Origin: Geranomyces variabilis
Taxonomy: Eukaryota > Chytridiomycota > Chytridiomycetes > Spizellomycetales > Powellomycetaceae
DNA: 64,000 bases
Reading direction: 5' to 3'
Assembly (NCBI GenBank): GCA_027603065.1
Contig: JADGJP010000053.1
Location: 60,018 to 124,017 of the forward strand
Part shown: piece by piece, positions 23,220-33,901 of the stretch
How the letters are laid out: the number at the start of each line of letters is the position of its first letter
Numbering within the stretch: the stretch's first letter is position 1
The notes under the pieces: model-generated
Seen by the model: only the letters and a program-made list of their open reading frames with translations
What the model was told of the DNA's origin: nothing
Database searches by the model: none
Translations under genes and position numbers: made by a program

Positions 23220-23575
23220 TCGGAGCCTGCCCCGCTGCGGCGGCTCCGGATGACTCACCAATGACAACGTTTTCGCCTTCCAAAAGACAGTACACATCGC
23301 GACGCCGCCCGGATGCGGGAAATGGAATATCAAGTCATGCATGCCTCAAGGTCCGAGGCCGTGTACAGGCTGTGAGAGTTATATGGCGTAAACGTATAGC
23401 CTGAGATCTCATCAAGATAGCGCCTAACTAGCGCTGGGAAAGCGCGGGAATGATATTAATGCGATAGATAAACTCGCCAAGAAAAACTCGATTAACGAGA
23501 GACAATGCAAAAATGGTACATTTGGAAGGAGTTCGTGCGATTGCGACAAGGAGAATCCATGGCCAGGGCGGTAGA
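23220..23575. other. AFG2B upstream / CNNM downstream spacer
   Basis: About 356 bp between two minus-strand genes. The AFG2B frame is open upstream of 23219, so an earlier start (for example the ATG giving MCTVFWKAK) cannot be excluded. Confidence 0.4.
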
Positions 23576-25765
23576 TCATAGAGCCTTCAGCAACGGTGTC
23601 CGTTCTCCTTTGGCATCCGCCTCGGCGTCCTCCAGCTCTTCTGGAAAGTCGGCGGCATGCTCGACGTCCAAGTCGCCGCCTTGAATTGATCCAGGTGCGC
23701 TGACCGTGACAGGCGGCAGCATTCCGGTTGCGCTTTGAGCCCGGCTTGGCGGCCGAGTGCGACTAAGTACTTTGCGGCAATGCCGATCGTCTGGGTTGAG
23801 TGGGCTAACAGTCCATCCAGCGTCAACAAGCCGCTCATCTCGCGTAGTTGCCTCGCCGTCGATTTCTGCGTTAAAGAATGACTTGGACGCTTCGTCGAGG
23901 TTTACAGTGGTTGTCATATTTGACGGTATTGGTGATACTGGACTTGACAGATCACCGTTACCGATTGGGTCAAGAAGCGATGCCGTTAAGAGGTCCACGC
24001 TAGGCGTTGCCGGGCGGGGACTGACCGGCAACGTGTGCGCGCGTTGTACAACGCTCGGGGTGTGAGGGGGTGGGCGGGACTTGCGGCGGGCTGAAGCTGG
24101 AGTGCCGGCATTCGATGCGCTGGCTGAGCGTGGAGGTGCGGCGGAGCCGCCTGAGCTGCTGCCGCCTCGGGTGATGTTCGTGACCAAAAGCTTTGCGAGC
24201 GTTTTGGTAATAGGCGTACGCTTGACGGGAATTTTTGAGTGCACGTCGATGTACTCGTCAAACTCGTCAATAATTTCTTCGCCAATCAGCTCCTCAATCA
24301 CATCCTCCAGTGTGATAATCCCAAGTATCTTTCGCTCCGCCTTTCCGTTATCGTCGTTTCCCGCACGACTTCCGTCCGTCCGTCCAGCTACTGCTGCCAT
24401 GTGGCTCCGGCCTTCTTGAAAAAAGTTGAGCATATCGAAAAGGTTTGTCTCCGAGTCGATCATTGGCAGGTAGGACAGAGGCATGTCAGAAACTCGCTTA
24501 GCCTTTTCTACATTGTAACCTATGAGGCGCTTGGCCAGCAGAATCGCGACGATGTTGTTGCGATGATGTTGATATATGGGAATTCGAGAGTGCCCACGCG
24601 TAATCAGCTGCCGAATGATTTCAACGTCGATGACTTGTGAAACTTCCATCATGAAAACATCTTCTATAGGCGTCATAATCTGCATCACTGTCTTGTCTTT
24701 CAGGTCGAGCACCGCCGAAATAATCCCAACCTCGTCATGGATCAAGTCGCCGGAGGAAAGACCGGTTTCGGTGTTTCCCTGCTCATGGAAACGGATGAGG
24801 GTTTTCAGTTCTGCCAGAGACGCAAATGAAACGATTAGATTCAGCGACCAGATAGCGGATACCACTCATAGTTGCAAGACCACATACGGGCTCTGGCATA
24901 AACGGTGCCTTCGTCGTGACCCAGTATAAAATCTAGGAGCTTTGCGATAGGCCAAGCAATTGGTGCCATGAACCACATGCAGACTTGTACGATGGGCGCA
25001 AACGTAGCGCCAATTGCCAGGCCATTTCTCGCACAGACAGCGTTCGGAATGATCTCGCCGAAAAGAACCACGAGACCCGTCGATATAATGATTGCCGCAA
25101 CACCGCCGCCAACGAGACTGTCAAACAGAATTGGAAGCGTCTCGTTAATGACAACGTTTCCTAGAAGCAGCGTGGTCAAGACCCAATGCCCGTGCTGACG
25201 GATCGGCGCTATCTTGGTGGCGTGAGCGCGTTCAGAGTCGGTCCCGCTGTTCCTCAGGATCTCCAGATTTGTTGTATCGAGGGACATGATGCCGATGGTT
25301 AAACCTGCAAGCAACGCAAAGGGAGTGAAGCTTCGTTAGATCGAAGACGAGTTTCGGGAATGAGCCCGCCACTCTTCGATCTGAAGTCTGCGTACCAGCG
25401 AAAATTCCGCCAATCAGGACAAGTATCACGGTGGCCGCGAGCGTCCACCAGAAGCGCGGCGAGTCGGGCGAAATGGGAACATGGCCGTTTGCGGCATGCA
25501 TTTCATGACCATGACCGCCATGCTGCTCGTCGCCATCACGTCCGACAACGCTTGCGCGCGAACCGTCGGCGCATACGCAAAGCGAGCGGTTATCGGCGAA
25601 GCATAGCGGAGTTGACCGGTCTTGGCATATGAGTGGCGAGGACTGCAGGGTCAAAGACGAGAAGCTCAACTCCGACGGAAGCGGCGAGCCTTCGGCAGCG
25701 GTAGCGACGAGAAGAAAAGAGAAGAGAACGAGGGCGAAAGACCTTGAGTGGTGAAACGGGCGCAT
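23576..25765 (-). CDS. CNNM/Mam3-type membrane protein with DUF21 and CBS pair (3 exons)
   Basis: CNNM and yeast Mam3 proteins act in Mg2+/divalent metal handling at plasma or vacuolar membranes. Exons 25765-25396, 25304-24888 and 24810-23576 join to about 673 residues. A signal peptide (FALVLFSFLLVATAAEG) precedes a Cys- and His-containing luminal segment. The first membrane helix runs into GGIFAGLTIGIMSLDTTNLEIL, a hallmark of DUF21, with further helices through WPIAKLLDFILG. The CBS pair contains KTVMQIMTPIEDVF, GHSRIPIY and IITLEDVIEELIGEEI. A 190-residue Ser/Pro-rich tail ends before TGA. The start at 25765 was chosen because it begins the signal peptide. Confidence 0.88.
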
Positions 25766-26499
25766 TCCTTTCGTTTCTGCGGACGCCAGGGCTCGCCGAG
25801 AAAATGGTGTCGAGCGCGACCGCAAGCGCGCTTCTCCTGCCCGTTTCCCCACTGCCGCCCAACGAGGCGGCAGGGTCACTCGTTCAACAAACCTCCCTCC
25901 TGCCTATTGTTTCTCGCAGCCATTGATGTGAGCGGGTGCGAGACCAGCAAACGCAGCTGGCGGGTATCCACATCCTCAGGCTAAGTCGGCCGCTTGCCAC
26001 CACGCGTCACTTAGAAGCACGGCCATGTCCGTCCATGCAGATCAGGCGCCTATGACGACGCGCCACTCCTGCTTTCAAACGGCTTTATACTTTTGCACGA
26101 TGAGTTGATCCAAACCATCGGGCTGCGGCAAGACGATGCATGCTAGCAGCCCGGCTCGAGACAGGCTAAGGACTTGCCGTTGCAGGAGGCGTGTCAGAGA
26201 ACTCTCCTGCGCGTATATGCGATCGACAGTACGCTCACGAAACAAACCCGACATGGCATACCTTTGATTCAGGCGGACTTGGCTGGCGCTTTTCATCGAT
26301 TCTGTGGACGATTCTAAGAAGTTGGCTGCCCGACGATTCGTGCACAGCTGCAGGTTTCGACAGCTCTCAGCGGAAAAACAAATGTGAATTAATTAGATAC
26401 AATAAAAGACAAGATGAAACCGGACTCATGTGAGAGGCGTCAGGGTGATGAAGTTACAGCTTATATGACCCATGGGTGTATGCCGGGCCGCGGTCCTCT
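25766..26499. other. Intergenic, no gene recognised
   Basis: About 730 bp between the CNNM start and the end of the cyclic-nucleotide-binding gene, both minus strand. Only short frames without resemblance to known proteins were seen. The CNNM promoter should lie here. Confidence 0.5.
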
Positions 26500-28252
26500 T
26501 TATTCTTCCTCCTCTTGGATCGTGCTGAATGCGGCGTTGATCCGCACCCTGGACAAGAGCGCCGTCTCTCTTCGCGAGCGCACCTCAGCCATGCGCGCAG
26601 CAACTACTTTTTCAAAACGTGCCGAGATGGACGGAAACCCTTTCAAGACCTCTTGCAGGTCGTTGCGAGAGAGCACCATGCAGAAACTGTTCTGTAGCGT
26701 ACGCACTGACGCAGTTCGCGGAATGTCAAATAGAACCCCAAGCTCACCTGTTTGAGAAAGGCAGGGAATAGCAAAATTAGCATCGAGCTGTCTGAATTCT
26801 GAAAAATGAGAGGCTCTTATGGTGCATCGTACCGAAAAAGGATCCCGGACCAATCGTACTGTACACGGTCTTTCCATCGCTCGAGACCACCTCCACCTTT
26901 CCCTTGCTCAAGAAATACATTTCGCGGCCAACCTCCCGCTTGCGGATCACATACTCTCCCGCCAAAAAGATGGCAGGTGTCATGCGGGAGTTGAGTTCGC
27001 GCTCGAAATCCGGAAGCTCGCGCGCAATCGCCGAGGTCGACGCTGTCACGGTCGAGTGCCTTCGGGACGATGAGCCCGAGTTTGTCTGCGATACTGGTTG
27101 GGAACGAGGCGGGGTATTTGTAGCGGCGGAGGTGGTATACGGGTCCGGGAGAGAATATCGGCGGGCGCGAGCGATCCTTGGTTGTTCGACAGGCAATGGC
27201 GGCGCGGGTTCGGGGGTGATGTTTAACAACGGCGGCGGTGCATTAGCTGGAGGAGTGCGGGGTAAGGCGATGGCCGCGGGCGTAGGTCGGGCGGCCGAGG
27301 CTGGCATGGAATTGCGTCTCATGCGGCCAATTCGCGGTGGCGGTACAGCGGGCGCATCTACCTTTTGCGTGCCTGTATCTGAAGGCTGGCTGTCTATTTC
27401 GTTCCGCAAGCCTGATGGGGCTCCACACAAGCCAATCTTTCGGAAATCCATCATCGTGGGCAAAACAACGCCGAAAGCAACCAGCGTCGTCAGCTCGTCA
27501 ATGGTTGCCGTTCGCAGTTCCCCGCCCACCATAATCTCGTGTGTCGCCTGCTTTAACGCGCCTCCACCGTCAACAGACGCCGATTCGCACAAGGACAGAG
27601 TGCGGGGACTGGGCTGTTGTGGCGGCGTGTCCAGCCCTTCGCGAGCTTCCGCCACCGTCATCTGGCCACCGGGCGTCATGATATACTCCTGCTCTGCTGG
27701 CACATCCGCCGCAGCAGATGGCAGGTCCTGCACCGTGCCTGTGGAGTTGCGCCTGTGCCATCCCGGTCCCGAACCTCTTCGACCTGACGATAGCTGTGAT
27801 GCCGATCCCGTCCCTGGCCCGGATGCATCGACCGTGAGCGCCGAATTGTTGACATCGGAGTTAGCCGATTCCTGACGAGATTCGATCTTGAGGGTCTCAG
27901 GGAGCGATGCCACCCGATCCTCAACTTGGATGTGTTTCGCGACGACATTTTCAATAGAGTCTGCGGTATTCGTCACAGTGGTGCGGGCACGCGCGACATC
28001 CGCAGCGTCAATAGAAAACCGGCGAAGGCGGTCGCGAGCCGGTGGTACCGCGCTGCGATTGTTAGAGCCTTGGAAAACGCCGGCGTCTGATTGCCGGCGA
28101 GGAGGACCAGCAACGCGCGGCGGCTCTTCCGGCGGCCACTGATCAAACGTAGAAAGACTTTTGACTGTGGAAGGCCGTTTTGCGAGAAAAAGACGCTTGA
28201 CAGAGTTCAAGAAACCCCGTTTCTGTTGTTGTTGCTGCGTGAACTCGAGCAT
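26500..28252 (-). CDS. Cyclic nucleotide-binding domain protein (2 exons)
   Basis: Exons 28252-26833 and 26747-26500 join in frame to about 555 residues. The first 420 are disordered, Pro/Ser/Arg-rich, with several R-R-x-S sites (RRNSMP, RRYSLP, RRHSTV) that look like protein kinase A targets. The C-terminal 120 residues are a cyclic nucleotide-binding domain: FLAGEYVIRKREVGREMYFL, then the phosphate-binding cassette GELGVLFDIPRTASV, which the intron splits after its first base. No kinase, GEF or channel region precedes it, so it could be an anchoring or sensor protein in cAMP signalling. The start was set at the ATG before LEFTQQQQQKRGFL; upstream in-frame ATGs exist. Confidence 0.7.
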
Positions 28253-28825
28253 GGATGGAGGATGGAGGAAAAAAAGGTCAAACAAGGGATGTTCAGAGAC
28301 ACCCTTAATAATACTGCACACGAGGCAAGCGAAATATTCGGCTATATTGATGAAGGTTGTTGGTCGCAGTCGATGGATATTCTCAGACCGGGATGGGGGC
28401 GTTCCGACGGTTACCCGATTTAGCATGTTTTTCGGCCTGCGCGTCGGCGGCGAATCCGGGTGTGAAGGTTTCATGTCTAGTTGCTAATTCTGCTAGTCCA
28501 AGAAAGCCGGTAAAGCTGCCGTTTGAAGAGTGGCGGGGGTAGTTGTGCAAGGGATGCGAATGGCGACGACCAAGTGGAGAGTTCGACAGCTAAACGCGAG
28601 TAAGATGCTTTTGAGTGGGGAAGTTATGACTCACCATGTGCGGAATCGGTCCAGCTGTCCAACCGCGTTCATTACACGCTCTACCCAGGCGCGGTACACT
28701 TGAATGGCATGGTCCTCAATTGGGGGCTGCCGTACGCATAATGATGATGTTTTCAAAAACTAAATGCATTGCTCGGTACAGCTACTCGATCTACGGTCCG
28801 CTCTTTCACGCCGTATCTCAAAGGC
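28253..28825. other. Intergenic, no gene recognised
   Basis: About 570 bp between the end of alanine aminotransferase and the start of the cyclic-nucleotide-binding gene. Nothing convincing was seen on either strand. Confidence 0.5.
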
Positions 28826-30591
28826 TTATGCATAACGCTTCAAAAAACCTTCGTGGAAGCCCTTGATCCTAGCGATGAATGATTCCATATCCTTCTCAGG
28901 TGGCAAAAACGTGCTCCTAAAATGCCAAGTTCCCTTTTTCTGATGGAACCCGCTACCAGGGACCACGCACACCCCGGTTTCGTTGAGCAGCTCCATGCAG
29001 TAGAGCGCATCAGGGGCCATGCCTTGGTCTTTAGCAGCTTCAATCGCTTTCTGAGGCAGCGTGACAGACGGGAACAGGTACATGGATCCCTGGGCTGGCT
29101 GACACGAGACTCCAGGGAGAGCATTGAAGGCGGCAGCTAGACGAGCCGCACGCCTCTTCAATGATTCTGTATCGGAAAAGGAGTGCACCTAGCGTGAGAC
29201 TGATTGAAGGTGGTAGCAGCTAACCAGCGATAGGAAAAACAAACCGTAAATTTCATCGATCTCCTTCTTATACCGCGGGTACGACGCATCGCCCTTGACC
29301 GGTGGTCGGACCATCAAGTCGACCAATACTTGACCCTGCGCAGGCGGGCACAAACTGATGCTTGCGACCTTGTAGAGCATCTCCTTAACCTCATCCGAGA
29401 CGCCAACACACTCGAAGTAGCCACCGCGACGGCCGCACTCCCCAACCATTCCCTTGGAGATGGAGTGGAACGAAACAAGCTCTAAGGAGGAGAACTCCGA
29501 GCCCATGGAGCGGAGAACCTTTTTGAAACTGGTGAACGGAACCGATGGCAAGTAGGTATTGGTTTGATACACCTCATCCGCAAGAAGGACGAGTTTTTCC
29601 GAGTGGCAGAATTCAATAATCTGTGCATTGCAGACCGGAGATGATCAGCCCTTCAATCCTTTAGCTTCTGTGATAACATCATAACTGCTCCCGGACGAAG
29701 TTACCTTACGCATATTGTCCACGTTCAAGCATGCTCCGGTGGGGTTGCCAGGATTGATGACACAAAGAGCACGAACGTCTAAGCCCTTCGCCCTAGCATC
29801 CTTCACCGACCGAATGAGCTCGTTGACGTCAAGTCCCCACGTGTCCTCTTCATTGAGGAAGTATGGGACAGCATTGCCGCGGAACAGCGCGATAGAGGCC
29901 GTGTACAGTGGATACTGTGGGACCGGAATCATAATGCCGACCTTTTCATGCGCGATGAGCGTCTGAAGAATAAGCTGGACACCTGGAGACGCACTGCACG
30001 CAAGTCAGGACGACGTCAGCCGCGAACGCCGTACAAATGTGCATACCCAGCGGTAAGGAAAATGTCGTCGGGATCCGAAGGGTATCCGTCGCGCTCTTCT
30101 ATGAACTTTGCCACATTCTGTCGAATCAGAGGGATACCCTGCGAGTGCGTGTACGCGCCGACGCTGCCTCCTACGGCCTGCAGCAGCACTCTCGCCCTCT
30201 CCACCGCGTCAGGCGCAAACATGTCTCCGACTGGCGCATCGAGAAGCGCGGGGTACTCAGTCAGCGCGGCAACTTGGCGGAAGAAGGTGATAGGCGTCTG
30301 ACCGAGCTGCTGCGGGTTGCCAATATTGCAAGAGGTGACTTTTGCAAACGGGTGTGTCGTGCGCTTCGAGGCGAGCTCTTCGCGGAGTTCTTCAGCGCGG
30401 ATAGCCAAAGCACCTCGCACGGCGTACTCGCAGTTCACTACGGCCTGGTTGATTTTCGATAAGGTGAGTACCTTATCCGAAGGCGAATTTGTGGTCGTGG
30501 AGCGAAGGCGGGAGAAAGCCAGGACCACCGGGCGCGACACCAGTGTCAGGCGGAGATACCCCGGCGCGGAAATACCAGCGAGGGAGAGCAT
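28826..30591 (-). CDS. GPT: Alanine aminotransferase (4 exons)
   Basis: PLP enzyme that interconverts alanine + 2-oxoglutarate and pyruvate + glutamate. Exons 30591-30047, 29993-29705, 29620-29245 and 29166-28826 join in frame to about 516 residues. The N-terminus (RLTLVSRPVVLAFSRLRSTTT) is Arg/Ser-rich without acids and looks like a mitochondrial presequence. Conserved blocks include SCNIGNPQQLGQTPITFFRQ, VINPGNPTGACL, LLADEVYQTN and SFHSISKGMVGECGRRGGY, whose Lys binds PLP. The last exon starts inside an open frame: using the AG at 29167-29168 restores the family sequence EIYESLKRRA, while the upstream AG would not keep the frame. Confidence 0.93.
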
Positions 30592-30879
30592 CTTTTCGCC
30601 AACTGGTACCGACGACGGAGAGCTCGCAGTGGAGAGGAGACGAGAGCAATAGTAAAATTTGGAAGCGAGGCCTCAGGTTTTCTTTCCTTAAGTACACACC
30701 GGGGATGCCGAAAAACTCAGACGGTGGGCGCGACTTCTGCAAGATTGCCCAAATTGTAAATTATGCTTTTTGTCAAAGGAGTCATTTTGCCGCACAGGCT
30801 GCTGTCACGCTCCTCTCTGACTTTTGTTACTGTGTTGGGCCCTCGCTGTCTTCGATCCGTACACAGAGTCGCAAACAGC

Positions 30880-32044
30880 ATGTCGCAAGAGGAGTCCATT
30901 GCTTCCTCGCTTGCGATGATTCGGCAGCGTGTCGCCACTGCCGTGACCACTAGGGGCGAAGGAAAGGAGGTAGTCACACGGCGCGGCCTGCACAATGCAG
31001 GACATATCGAAGTTTCTTAATGTTTTAAAAATCGCAGATGCGCCTTGTCGCAGTCAGCAAAACGAAACCCGTGGCCGACCTCATGGAGGCGTACGCTGAA
31101 GGTCAACGACATTTCGGGGAAAACGTAGGTCCTGGGCCACCTCCAACGCAACGACGAGGCTCGCTTGCTCACGTAGTTTGAGTAGTATGTACGTCAGATT
31201 CCACCTATTCCATAGCAAGGCAAAACAAGTTCGAGATAAAACGGGCTCATCTTTTAGCACACGTGCCGATAGATTCAGGAGTTGGTCGACAAGGCGGCTG
31301 AGGTGAGGCATAACATTGCTCGAGGGTGGTTGAACGTTAGGACGCTCATTGCTCTTTATAGATGCCAGAGGACATCTGCTGGCACTTCATTGGCACACTT
31401 CAATCAAACAAGTGCAAGCTGCTGACGCCAGTCCGCAATTTGTGGGCGGTCGAAACAATAGGTGCGTACATATGTTTTAACAGAAGCTTACGCCTGCTCA
31501 TGCAGATCATCTCCCTCATAGATAGCAGCAAAAAGGCCGATACAATGAACAAGTTCTGGCCAGAAGATAGAGAGCCGCTGCGAGTATTTGTGCAGGTCAA
31601 CACCAGCGGGGAAAGCTGTACGTCTGACTTGCCGAAATACACCAGGGGAATGAATGCGCGTCTCAAAGGCTTGTCGTTGCAGCTAAAAGCGGTGTGGAGC
31701 CCGCTGGTTGTCTCGCAGTGGTGGAGCACATTGCGTCAGCGTGCAAGAATCTCAAAGTTCATGGTCTGATGACCATTGGCTCAGCAGATAACACCGGAGA
31801 GCAGGAGAACCCAGATTTCAAGGTTCGGTTGTAATGGAGGTTTATCATTCCCCTCCCAATGACTACTCAACCCTGGCGATTTCAGTGTTTGGTGAACTGT
31901 AAGCAGGAGGTCGATGGCAAGCTCAATATGGACCTCGAACTCAGCATGGGCATGTCCGGCGACTTTGAGACGGCGATTTTGGCCGGCGCTACCAATGTTC
32001 GAGTTGGAAGCAGCATTTTTGGAGCGCGGAACTATCAAAAGTGA
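30880..32044 (+). CDS. PLPBP: PLP homeostasis protein, YggS/PROSC family (7-8 exons)
   Basis: A single-domain fold-type III PLP carrier that buffers cellular pyridoxal phosphate. Exons 30880-30969, 31038-31124, 31273-31302, 31362-31461, 31522-31617, 31683-31822 and 31886-32044 give about 234 residues. Motifs are LVAVSKTKP with the PLP-binding Lys, [46 protein letters not shown] and [11 protein letters not shown]. The family has Tyr between GEN and the next residue (GENYxQE). Direct joining of exons 2 and 3 omits it, but a TAT at 31186-31188 flanked by AG and GTACGT could be a 3-nt micro-exon. All other junctions are clean. Confidence 0.88.
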
Positions 32045-32504
32045 TAGTCCCGCCTTCTCACCACCACTAATTTAATCCAGTATAGACCTGCAACCATGAT
32101 GATATGGCCTGAAGCCATGAAAAGAGGTGGGGAACCTCGCCGGCGATGGTTGAGGGCTCCTCTGCTACCAACATTTTTTTAAGTTACAAGACATCGCCAA
32201 GACATCGCTGCATGGGCACATCCTTATAATAAGAGCGAGAACCTCCTTTTTCACTGGGTTTTGTTTATTCGGCGATGATATTTGGTTCGCCTTTACGAAA
32301 AATTGTGATAGTCCAGCCCTGGAACATAAGAGCGCGATGCTCTGCTCTTTCTTGACGACAGGGAATGGAGGGATTGGCTGAGTTTGATAGTGCGAGGCGA
32401 GGCGGGAGGAGATGGTCGGGCCGCGATTACGGGACCCTGGAATGGCGGGAAATACGTTAAGAAGGTGTTTGGAGAGTGGTTTCCATAAAAATGGAACGCT
32501 CGGT
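32045..32504. other. Convergent 3' regions of PLPBP and SNF7
   Basis: About 460 bp with no gene recognised. The minus-strand frame that runs through it is SNF7 intron read-through. Confidence 0.45.
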
Positions 32505-33454
32505 CTACATGGCCATCGACGCTCGGAGCTCCTCAAGTTCTGCATCGTCGTCGCTGGCCACCGGCTGGGCGCGTGTCGGGCGAGGAGGTTGCGCGATTGC
32601 TGAAATGAAGGAGAGTGAGTTCTGCGAAACATCAAAGAGTGGTATTTCATCATCATCTGCGTGGGCTCACCTGGCACAGCAACGTCCGGTACGTGTGGCG
32701 CGGCATCCAACCCAACGTGCATGAGTCGTTCGTCGAGTTCCTCCTGCTCCAAAAGCTCCAACTCTCCCTCCAGCTCCTCGTCATCGAACTCGACACCAAA
32801 GTTAACTGGTTGACTAATGGCATCGGATATTTCATTTGCGAGATCCATCTGTTCGCGAATATCGTCCATCGTTGCGTCGACTTTGTTGATGTCGAGATGG
32901 CCGTGAATCTGCTTCATGGCTTCCGCACCAGCCTTCATCGCGTTCATCGTTTCCAGGTTGACGTTGGCGTTCTCAATCGCCATCACTTGCTGCTCAAGAG
33001 TCATTCGTGTTCCCATGATCTTATTGATGTCCTGCTCGTACGCTTTCTTCCTCTTGAGCGCCAACATGGCAACTATACGCGGTGAGGATGATAGGTTAGT
33101 TCATCGTTTTACCTCAAAGCGAGTTTCTGCCCGTCGCCACGTTTCTCGGCCCAAGCGGCACCAATCAATCTGTCTTCTCTTTGCCAATGACATTTGTTTG
33201 GTTCATTGCTCCTTCTTGCTGGCCTGGTAATTTGTGTGGCTCCCTCCCCATCCCGGCCTTCAAGCCGGCTTCGCAGAAAGTTTCCACATACCTCGCTTGT
33301 TCTTCGTGACATTCAGCTTTGCTTGCCTGAGTTCATTGTCGATTTTTGTTTGCAAGTACCGTTCCCGCTTCTCCAGCATTTCCAGGTTCTCTCGCAACCG
33401 GACGATAGCGTCCTTTGGAGCCGTTTTCACCGCGGCTGAGCGAAACAAGTTCAT
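32505..33454 (-). CDS. SNF7: ESCRT-III subunit SNF7/CHMP4 (3 exons)
   Basis: SNF7 (Vps32/CHMP4) polymerises on endosomal and other membranes during scission. Exons 33454-33292, 33072-32671 and 32599-32505 join to 219 residues, exactly the family length. The N-terminal basic hairpin contains LRENLEMLEKRERYLQTKI and NVTKNKR, followed by ALKRKKAYEQ, TLEQQVMAIENANVNLET, KVDATMDDIREQMDLANEI and the acidic segment FDDEELEGELELLEQEEL. The third exon gives a C-terminal MIM1-like helix, DDDAELEELRASMAM, for Vps4 binding. The start MNLFRS was chosen by length. A TATATATA stretch on the promoter side lies at about 33531-33538. Confidence 0.95.
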
Positions 33455-33901
33455 GTTGCGGGCGAGCAGGTGAAGCTCAGGGATAGATAGGCGCAAAAGA
33501 CGAAGCGAGCAGGCCGCAGGTGGGGCTTGGTATATATAGCAGCTATGGCAGCTGGGGATTCGTCAAGATGAGTGGGACGGGTGCGGGGCAACTATGTGAG
33601 CAGTGAGAAGCGGAGTGGACAGTAGTAAGCGAGGAGTCGCGGGAAGTTTCTCCAGCTGGCTCCAAAGTACCAAGACGAAGGCGAAGTAGAAGGAGATGGG
33701 TTTGCAGACAACGCTCTGTCTTTGTACCGTAAGGACGGTGGATGGTGACTGTGATGGCAAAAAGTAAAAGGGATTGCGAGTTTGACGACGTCCGCTCGGC
33801 AGCGCTCATCCTTCTTTCAAACTGCGACGACACATACGTCCTCGCGCATAATATATTTTTAATACACTCGCCCACCCTCGTGCCCGTACGCCCTTAACGC
33901 A
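33455..33901. promoter_or_regulatory. Divergent promoter region of SNF7 and CASC3
   Basis: 447 bp between head-to-head genes. It holds TATA-like sequences for both: TATATATA near 33531-33538 for SNF7 and AATATATTTTTAATA near 33849-33863 for CASC3. No gene was seen. Confidence 0.45.
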
